From positions 1 through 7,625 of the forward strand of contig JBCDBH010000291.1 in NCBI GenBank assembly GCA_039184055.1: a stretch of 7,625 bases of DNA, written 5' to 3'. Below the pieces are notes generated by a model, which saw nothing but the letters and a program-made list of their open reading frames with translations, did not search any database and had not been told where the DNA came from. Within the stretch, counting starts at the first letter, position 1, and each line of letters begins with the position of its first letter. Made by a program: the position numbers and the translations under genes. The stretch is from JBCDBH01 sp039184055. GTDB taxonomy: Bacteria; Acidobacteriota; Thermoanaerobaculia; Multivoradales; J023. Below, piece by piece: positions 1 through 5,253 of this stretch.

Positions 1-2
1 CC

Positions 3-149
3 CAGGCACACAAGCGTGGCCGCAGCCCGTTCTCCTGTCATGGCTGCGGGCTCGACGATCACGACACGGATGCACGCTATTGCAAGACATGTGGTGACGA
101 GCTCAGACCGAGTGGTAGCGGCACGTCACGACCTTCCGATTCATCTTGA
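3..149 (+). CDS. C-terminal end of a zinc-ribbon protein (5' truncated)
   Basis: An open frame runs in from the window edge and stops at TGA 147-149, giving 48 codons with no start inside the window. The translation contains C-H-G-C, then 11 residues, then C-K-T-C (cysteine codons at 36, 45, 81 and 90). This Cx2C-x11-Cx2C spacing is typical of a small structural zinc ribbon. A polar Ser/Arg/Gly tail of about 15 residues follows. Zinc ribbons at protein C-termini are common in bacterial proteins of many functions, so the identity of the gene cannot be told from this fragment. The other two forward frames lack the cysteine pattern: one stops early, and the other gives an alanine/arginine-rich translation that looks like a shadow. 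The real coding status is supported by the four correctly spaced cysteines rather than by length. Confidence 0.7.
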   Translation, partial: QAHKRGRSPFSCHGCGLDDHDTDARYCKTCGDELRPSGSGTSRPSDSS

Positions 150-280
150 CCGTCTGATTCGATTTTCCTGTGACATGGCTCGGGGAGTTGCGTCGCACCG
201 CGACATATGCTTTCATAGCATCAACAACCAACCGAGCTGATTGAGCCCGTCTCGCACGGCTTCACGCCTTCATGGTCGAT

Positions 281-286
281 AGGAGG
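281..286 (+). promoter_or_regulatory. Ribosome binding site of the 444-aa secreted protein
   Basis: AGGAGG lies 8 nt upstream of the ATG at 295. It is a consensus Shine-Dalgarno at good spacing and fixes the start of the gene. It contrasts with the recD2 start at 5254, which has none. Confidence 0.85.
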
Positions 287-294
287 ACCTACTG

Positions 295-1629
295 ATGTTT
301 GTGAACTCGACTACCGTGACCGTGGATGTGTTTTCCACCACCCGCCGTCGCTGGTTCGTCGCCCTGATGCTGGCCGGTCTCGTCGCCGTGCAGCCGGCTT
401 CGGCGCTTCTCTGCAACATCGATCACGAGCCCGCCGCGACGCTTCTCTTTCCGTTTTTCGAGGTCAATATCGACGAGTGTAGCGGGCCGACATTCGCCGA
501 CAGCACGGCGCTGAGCATCACCAACACGGCTCCCTTTGCCACCATCGCGCATGTCACGTTATGGACGGATTGGCAGGTTCCCGTGATCGATTTCGACGTC
601 TATCTCACCGGCTACGATATGCAGTCCATCAACCTGAGTGACATTTTCTGTTTTGGAATCCTGCCACAGACCGGCTCGGCGGTCAGCCCTCACGGGCCCT
701 TCTCGGGAGATCCGATCGCGGTTCCCGACTGCAACAACACCCCGACCTCGGGTAACGGACCGAACTACAGCAATCCCTTCAGCGCTGCGCTGATCGAGCT
801 TCTGCAGGAATGGTTCACAGGCAAACAGTCGACGATCCTCGGAACCTGTGCGGGATCCGATCGCGGTGACAACATCGCCCGTGGCTACGTGACCGTGGAC
901 GTGACACAAGAATGTACGTTGCTCTTCCCGAGAGACCCGGCCTATTACAGCTCCGGGGTGATCGGCTTCGACAACATCCTGCTCGGCGAGTATCAATACC
1001 GTGACAGCGTCAACAACGAGATTCGTGCCTCGGCGCCCGCGGTACACATCGAAGCCGCCCCCGATGGGTTTTTCAGCGACGATGATCACACCTTTTACGG
1101 TCGCTACGATGTCGACGACTTGGGTGATCGTCGCGAGCCTCTACCGACGACCTTCGCGGCACGCTGGACCCTCGAATCACGCTTCTGGATCTGGCGTGAG
1201 GCGACCCGTGACAACAGCCCTGTGACCTGCGGCCAGAGTCCGGATTGGGCACCGCTCGCGGCCCCTGAAGCCTTGTTCTTCGACAACGAAGAGAATCTCC
1301 TGGTCGTACCGGTCGACGCTCCCAACGCCTTATCGACCTTCGACTACTCCGGACCGAGCAGCTTCGAGGGGCTGGCCTTGTTTCGCCTACAACACGACGC
1401 GATCGAATATCCCGACTCGGTCGCGCAGGCCTGGGTGGTGCGCGAGCAGAGCTTCAATGGCAACGTCGCGTCCTACCAAGACGCCGCGAGTCTCGACACG
1501 GCCTGTGAGCTCGATACCACGCCCGTGCCCGTCGCAGGTCCCTCGGGTCCACTGCCGACGTCATTCGTGATCTTCACCGATGGCTTCGAATCGGGAAGTA
1601 CGACGTTTTGGAGCTCGGTGGTTCCATAG
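295..1629 (+). CDS. Secreted cysteine-containing protein with DGFESG C-terminal tail, function unknown
   Basis: This is a 444-aa exported protein. The N-terminus has a long n-region ending in RRR (17-19), a hydrophobic stretch (20-33) and a likely signal peptidase I site after A-S-A (37). No lipobox precedes C40. The mature part has eight cysteines (40, 62, 119, 146, 185, 207, 312, 404), an even number compatible with disulfides outside the cytoplasm. Conserved-looking blocks are LFPFFEV (51-57) and the segment 86-118, containing WTDW, VIDFDVYLTGYD and INLSDIF. I recall these from uncharacterised secreted proteins of Acidobacteriota; I know of no assigned function. A Pro-rich linker (about 407-423) leads to the tail DGFESG (429-434) with W439. 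The tail lacks the membrane helix and basic end of PEP-CTERM-like sorting signals. The start is fixed by AGGAGG at 281-286. The co-oriented neighbour downstream, also exported, begins 111 bp after the stop. Coding, export and family resemblance are secure enough; function is unknown. Confidence 0.88.
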   Translation: MFVNSTTVTVDVFSTTRRRWFVALMLAGLVAVQPASALLCNIDHEPAATLLFPFFEVNIDECSGPTFADSTALSITNTAPFATIAHVTLWTDWQVPVIDFDVYLTGYDMQSINLSDIFCFGILPQTGSAVSPHGPFSGDPIAVPDCNNTPTSGNGPNYSNPFSAALIELLQEWFTGKQSTILGTCAGSDRGDNIARGYVTVDVTQECTLLFPRDPAYYSSGVIGFDNILLGEYQYRDSVNNEIRASAPAVHIEAAPDGFFSDDDHTFYGRYDVDDLGDRREPLPTTFAARWTLESRFWIWREATRDNSPVTCGQSPDWAPLAAPEALFFDNEENLLVVPVDAPNALSTFDYSGPSSFEGLALFRLQHDAIEYPDSVAQAWVVREQSFNGNVASYQDAASLDTACELDTTPVPVAGPSGPLPTSFVIFTDGFESGSTTFWSSVVP

Positions 1630-1676
1630 ATGCTGCGAGGCGTAACTGGAGCCTGAAGCCAAATCATCACGAAGCC

Positions 1677-1706
1677 TTGATCGACGCGGATCGCCAAGTA
1701 AACAAT
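1677..1706 (+). promoter_or_regulatory. Possible promoter of the ELWxxDGT-repeat gene
   Basis: TTGATC (1677-1682) resembles a -35 box. AACAAT (1701-1706, 18-bp spacing) or TAAACA (1699-1704, 16 bp) could serve as the -10. Each box matches the sigma-70 consensus at four positions or fewer, so this is weak. It is in the right place, inside the 111-bp gap in front of the repeat gene. Read-through from the upstream gene is an alternative. Confidence 0.25.
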
Positions 1707-1720
1707 ACGCAACGATCCGC
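1686..1720. repeat. 8-bp inverted repeat upstream of the repeat gene
   Basis: GCGGATCG (1686-1693) and CGATCCGC (1713-1720) are perfect inverted copies separated by 19 bp of AT-richer sequence. They flank the possible -10 region at 1699-1706, so an operator or a weak 5'-UTR hairpin are both possible. An eight-base match may also be chance. Confidence 0.35.
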
Positions 1721-1727
1721 CTCGTTC

Positions 1728-1732
1728 AGGAG
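1728..1732 (+). promoter_or_regulatory. Ribosome binding site of the ELWxxDGT-repeat gene
   Basis: AGGAG sits 8 nt before the ATG at 1741. This is the same spacing as the AGGAGG of the preceding gene, and it supports the chosen start. Confidence 0.75.
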
Positions 1733-1740
1733 CTTCCAAG

Positions 1741-4700
1741 ATGATTTCGAGAGTCGTTTTCCTCATTGCTACCGCGGTCTCGATCCTGCTCGTGATCTCG
1801 AACCCGGTGACCGCCCAGACCCTCTATTCGCTGGGCGACATCAATACTCAGCCTTCGGGCTCGGCACCGAGTCATTTTGCCGTCCTCGATGATGCGCTCT
1901 ATGTCTCCGCCATCACACCCGACCATGGTCGTGAGCTGTGGGTGGCGACCGATCCAGGAAGTGGCAACGCGACCCTTTTCGTCGATCTCGTTCCCGGCCG
2001 AGACGATTCGAACCCCAGCAATCTCACCGTGGTCGGCGACCATCTCTATTTCACCGCCTCGACTCCCGAAACGGGTTTCGAGCTCTGGCGCACCGACGGT
2101 ACGTTGGGACAGGTCGAATTGGTAGCTGATATCTACCCTGGACCGTTAGGCTTCGCCCCCAGCAACCTCCTAGCCTTCGGCCACAGACTCTTCTTCGCCG
2201 CCTTGGATGATGTGGCTGGCGGCGAACCCTGGATCACCGATGGCACCGAAGCCGGAACCTTCAGGTTGCGCGATATCTATCCAGGTGATCTATCGTCCGG
2301 GATCCGCGATCCGGTGGTCATCGACGGCTCGATCTATTTTCGAGCCACGGACCCGTCCAACGGAGCCGAGATCTGGCGAACCGATGGCACCACCGCCGGG
2401 ACGATCCGCATCACCGACATTTGCCCCGGATCGTGCTCGAGCAACCCTGGGCGCATCGTTGTCTTCGGTGATTGGATGTACTTCTCGGCCTCCGACGGCA
2501 ACGGAACCTCGCTGTGGCGCACCGATGGCGTCACGACCGAACGTTTTGGCGACTTTCCCGATCCGTTCGAGCTCACCACGGGCGGCAACTACCTCTGGTG
2601 GAGCAACAATTTCGACAGCGTCAAACGTTCCGACGGTACCGTGGCCGGTACGGCCATACTCGCCGTCGAAGCCGCCTTCGATCTGACCGGTGTCACCGGT
2701 GGGCTGCTCTTCTGGGGGCAGGACGAGCTCGGTGACGAGCCCTGGTATGCCGATGGTGCCGGCGCGCGACGCATCGTCGACCTCAACCCGGACGGCGACA
2801 GCAGATTCGGCAACTTCGCCTCGGCCGGTGACATCGCGTACTTCGTCGCCGACGACGGAATGACCGGATCCGAGCTGTGGAGCACGAATGGGACGACCGC
2901 GGGCACTCGCCAAATCGTCGATCTCGCGGCGGGTGAGGCATCGAGCAGCATCCAAAATCTCACGCCGATCGGCGAGCGGCTTTTTTTTGCCGGCGACGAT
3001 GGCATCCATGGTCTACGCGAGCCGTTCTTGTGGGATGGCAATCAGGTTCGCCTGATCGCTGATATCGACTCCGTCTCCACCCTGAGCTCCTCGCCAGCAG
3101 ACAGCGCCAGCGCGGGTGGGCAGGTGTTCTTCGGCGCCGATGACGCGATTCATGGACGTGAGCTCTGGGCCAGCGATGGCACGCGTGACAGCGCGCGGCT
3201 GGTCGCGGAAATGATTCCTGGTCCCGAAGGCGGCAACCCGCGCCGACTCCAGGCCTTCGGTGATCGAGTCTTGTTCGTCGCCGACGACGACAACGGTCTC
3301 GGCATATGGATCTCGGACGGCAACGCGACGGGAACACGACGACTCGCGGGAATCACCCTCTTTTCCGAGTTTGCGATCCTCGGTGAACGCGCGATCTTCA
3401 CCGCCAACAATCAGAGCAATGGATTCGAATTGTGGGTCACCGATGGAACGGTCGAGGGTACACAGCTGTTGGTGGATTTCGTGCCCGGAACCTCGAGCAG
3501 CTACCCCGGTGGATTCTTCGTCGACGGAAACCGAGTCTTCTTTTCGGTATTCACCCAATCGAGTATCGGAACCTTGCACGTCACCGACGGTACCGCTGCC
3601 GGTACCCGTCTGCTCGCCACGAACGCCGTGACCTGGACCGTTCCGAGCTCCCCCATCGCGAATCCCCGACCTCGCCTGTCGCTCGCGCGTCTCGATGACG
3701 GCAACCTCTTGTTCAGCGGCGCCGAAGGTTCCGCGAACGCGTTGTGGCGCACCGATGGAACACCTCAAGGCACCTTCCCCTTGCCACCCAACTTGTCTCC
3801 CAGCTTCGCCAAGGTCAGCGACCTGAGACGCATCGGTGATCGCGTCGTGTTCATCGGTGATGATGGAGCGCGCGGTGATGAGCCGTGGGTCAGCGACGGG
3901 ACCCTCGTCGGCACACGGCTCTTGGCCGATACACATCCCGGGCCCGACGGCTCCGCTCGCCTGATGACGAGCAGCGAGGACCGCTATTATTTCGTCGCCA
4001 GCAACCCGGGGCTCGGCCGCGAGCCATGGGTCACCGACGGCACGCCACAAGGCACCCAGTCTCTGGGGGACCTGAATTTCGGCGCGGACTCGGACCCACA
4101 AGCGTTGATTCTCTTCGATGACGAGCTCTTCTTCGCCGCCGAGGACGGCGTCAGTGGCCGCGAGCTCTGGGTCAGCGACGGCACCGTGAGCGGGACGAGA
4201 CTCTTCGCCGACCTCGCGGCCGGCGCCGGATCATCCTTTCCTTTGGAGGCCTTCGCGGCGGGCCAGGGCTTCTTCGTACGCGCGGCGGGCACCATGGTGC
4301 CGGACATCGTCTTTACCGATGGTGAGTCGATTGTTGGCACCGTCGACGATCCCAGCCTGGCACGAGCGCTCGGTCTGGTCGACAACAAGCTGTTGTTTGC
4401 CGGTCAAGATGGGTTCACGGGACTCGAGCCGTGGGCGGTCGCCGCTCCACTCGCCGACGCCGATGGTCTCCTTCCGGTCGGTCCCGGCGGTCGATTCGAA
4501 ATCAGCGTCGACTGGCGCGATTTCGATGGCGATGAGGGCACCGGCACGGCGGTTCCGATCACCGACGACACGGGCGCTTTCTGGTATTTCGACGCCGCCA
4601 ACTTCGAGCTGATGATCAAGGTGCTCGACGGGCGACCGATCAACGGCCGCTGGTGGGTGTTCTATGGCTCCCTGTCGAATGTCGAATACACCATCACCGT

Positions 4701-4785
4701 ACGCGACCTCGACACCGGTGCCGAGAGGATCTACTTCAATCCGCTCGGTACCTATGGCAGTCGCGGCGACACCAACGCCTTCTGA
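1741..4785 (+). CDS. Secreted ELWxxDGT-repeat protein
   Basis: This 1014-aa protein has a Sec signal peptide: basic R4, a hydrophobic core at about 5-20, and a likely cut after V-T-A at 25. From about residue 65 to 900 it consists of repeats of roughly 47 residues. The recurring pattern is E-L/P-W-x2-D-G-T-x2-G-T, then L-x2-D, P-G-x2-S-S-x-P, a G-D/E turn, and L-F-F-x-A-x-D-D-G. Good copies start at residues 114, 162, 210, 474, 563, 714, 761 and 808; others are degenerate. ELWxxDGT repeats are a recognised bacterial repeat family with no established function; the strand-rich pattern suggests beta-propeller blades (inference). Only two cysteines occur in the mature chain, C228 and C232 in one loop. 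The last 110 residues (about 905-1014) form a separate module containing WRDF, WWVFYGSLSNVEYT and a GDTNAF terminus. I recall this module from Acidobacteriota proteins. The gene is convergent with the minus-strand gene, with 2 bp between the stop codons. Likely surface-exposed or released; ligand unknown. Confidence 0.93.
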   Translation: MISRVVFLIATAVSILLVISNPVTAQTLYSLGDINTQPSGSAPSHFAVLDDALYVSAITPDHGRELWVATDPGSGNATLFVDLVPGRDDSNPSNLTVVGDHLYFTASTPETGFELWRTDGTLGQVELVADIYPGPLGFAPSNLLAFGHRLFFAALDDVAGGEPWITDGTEAGTFRLRDIYPGDLSSGIRDPVVIDGSIYFRATDPSNGAEIWRTDGTTAGTIRITDICPGSCSSNPGRIVVFGDWMYFSASDGNGTSLWRTDGVTTERFGDFPDPFELTTGGNYLWWSNNFDSVKRSDGTVAGTAILAVEAAFDLTGVTGGLLFWGQDELGDEPWYADGAGARRIVDLNPDGDSRFGNFASAGDIAYFVADDGMTGSELWSTNGTTAGTRQIVDLAAGEASSSIQNLTPIGERLFFAGDDGIHGLREPFLWDGNQVRLIADIDSVSTLSSSPADSASAGGQVFFGADDAIHGRELWASDGTRDSARLVAEMIPGPEGGNPRRLQAFGDRVLFVADDDNGLGIWISDGNATGTRRLAGITLFSEFAILGERAIFTANNQSNGFELWVTDGTVEGTQLLVDFVPGTSSSYPGGFFVDGNRVFFSVFTQSSIGTLHVTDGTAAGTRLLATNAVTWTVPSSPIANPRPRLSLARLDDGNLLFSGAEGSANALWRTDGTPQGTFPLPPNLSPSFAKVSDLRRIGDRVVFIGDDGARGDEPWVSDGTLVGTRLLADTHPGPDGSARLMTSSEDRYYFVASNPGLGREPWVTDGTPQGTQSLGDLNFGADSDPQALILFDDELFFAAEDGVSGRELWVSDGTVSGTRLFADLAAGAGSSFPLEAFAAGQGFFVRAAGTMVPDIVFTDGESIVGTVDDPSLARALGLVDNKLLFAGQDGFTGLEPWAVAAPLADADGLLPVGPGGRFEISVDWRDFDGDEGTGTAVPITDDTGAFWYFDAANFELMIKVLDGRPINGRWWVFYGSLSNVEYTITVRDLDTGAERIYFNPLGTYGSRGDTNAF
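1933..4440 (+). repeat. About 19 ELWxxDGT units (protein-level tandem repeat)
   Basis: The ELWxxDG-type cores start at residues 65, 114, 162, 210, 258, 293, 333, 378, 427, 474, 520, 563, 611, 667, 714, 761, 808, 855 and 896 of the 1014-aa protein. Steps are 47-48 residues in the runs 114-258 and 667-855. They are irregular (35-45) at 258-378 and long (56) at 611-667. The first and last units lack the full DGT core. The units have diverged at the DNA level; I saw no long identical blocks, so the expansion is old. Confidence 0.85.
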
Positions 4786-4787
4786 GC

Positions 4788-5204
4788 TCACCAGGCGACT
4801 TCGACGATCAACACCCACTTCTCTTCGATCCAGGCATACTCGAGCGGTGTGATCGTCACGCCGCACACCGCGTCGGGATGGGTCGTGCCGAGCGCGAGCT
4901 CGAAAGTGGCTTGCTCTTCATTGCACCGCACCGCGAAGTGAGCAGGCGCATCGAGATCCGTCGAGCTGGAAGTCGAGCTGGAAGATGAATCGAGCGGGTC
5001 CGGTGAGCTCTCGGGGCTCGCCGGACCGATGAACTCGATCAGCGCTCTCCCGCCCCCGGCGATCCGCACCGTTTCGTGCGGGATCCGCAGGACCTGCGGG
5101 TTCTCGGCGAAATCGCCGATTTCGAGCTTCCACTGCGCACCGATCAGGGCCAGAACACCCAGAGCCAAAATACATGCGAAGGTTGCCAGCGCGGTTCGAT
5201 GCAT
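4788..5204 (-). CDS. Small exported or membrane-anchored protein with Ser/Thr linker, unknown
   Basis: This is a 138-aa protein. Its N-terminus (M-H-R, then hydrophobic residues 5-23 ending I-G-A) is a signal peptide, possibly cut after A23, or an uncleaved anchor. A short beta-type region (about 25-60) is followed by a Pro/Ser/Thr-rich linker (61-87) with a duplicated SSST unit. The C-terminal part (88-138) holds two cysteines, C94 and C114, which could pair, and ends in a hydrophobic WVLIVEVAW. I recognise no family. Coding is supported by the signal sequence, GC-rich third positions and the tight fit between neighbours: 2 bp from the convergent repeat gene's stop and 49 bp from the divergent recD2 start. 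No clear Shine-Dalgarno precedes the ATG. The domain after the linker could be periplasmic. Orientation argues against co-transcription with either neighbour. Confidence 0.78.
   Translation of the reverse strand: MHRTALATFACILALGVLALIGAQWKLEIGDFAENPQVLRIPHETVRIAGGGRALIEFIGPASPESSPDPLDSSSSSTSSSTDLDAPAHFAVRCNEEQATFELALGTTHPDAVCGVTITPLEYAWIEEKWVLIVEVAW
4960..4983 (-). repeat. Tandem 12-bp duplication encoding SSST-SSST
   Basis: GTCGAGCTGGAA occurs twice head to tail (4960-4971 and 4972-4983). On the minus strand this encodes two copies of Ser-Ser-Ser-Thr in the linker of the 138-aa protein. The two copies are identical, which suggests recent slippage or duplication. Confidence 0.85.
4997..5027. 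other. Intragenic inverted repeat, 12-base arms
   Basis: GGTCCGGTGAGC (4997-5008) and GCTCGCCGGACC (5016-5027) are inverted copies with one mismatch (T5004 opposite G5020) around a 7-nt loop. A plus-sense RNA would fold with a G-U wobble; the minus-sense mRNA would have an A-C mismatch. It lies inside the minus-strand gene, next to the Ser linker. No T-run follows on either strand, so it is not a standard terminator. Confidence 0.5.
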
Positions 5205-5241
5205 GAGACGTCGAGCGTACTAGGTCATGGATTGAAACGGC

Positions 5242-5247
5242 TACACT
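5242..5247 (+). promoter_or_regulatory. -10-like box placed for a leaderless recD2 transcript
   Basis: TACACT fits the TANNNT -10 pattern and ends 6 nt before the ATG at 5254, so transcription would begin at or very near the start codon. No Shine-Dalgarno is present between the in-frame stop TGA (5233-5235) and the ATG, which agrees with leaderless translation. No good -35 is visible at 16-18 bp; the TTGAAA at 5232-5237 is too close. Confidence 0.45.
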
Positions 5248-5253
5248 GGTCCA

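Noticed and set aside
146..176. TTGACC (146-151) as a promoter for the gene at 295
   Set aside because: No acceptable -10 at 16-18 bp; the sequence there (around TGTGAC) is a poor match.
206..221. TATGCT box and small inverted repeat ATGCT-ttcat-AGCAT
   Set aside because: No matching -35, and 5-bp arms are too short to call an operator or promoter.
16..240. 74-aa plus-strand open frame across the left end
   Set aside because: It overlaps the zinc-ribbon frame, has an unstructured Ala/Arg/His-rich translation and no ribosome site.
2290..3009. 239-aa minus-strand open frame
   Set aside because: Shadow of the ELWxxDGT repeats, for the same reason.
3013..4101. 362-aa minus-strand open frame opposite the repeat gene
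   Set aside because: It mirrors the repeated plus-strand codons; long antisense frames are expected opposite GC-rich repeat genes, and its translation shows no domain or signal.
4783..4797. 5-bp stem (4776-4780 with 4793-4797) as a terminator between the convergent genes
   Set aside because: Short stem, 12-nt loop and no T-run on either strand.
5232..5247. TTGAAA with TACACT as a full sigma-70 promoter
   Set aside because: Only 4 bp lie between the boxes, so TTGAAA cannot be the -35.
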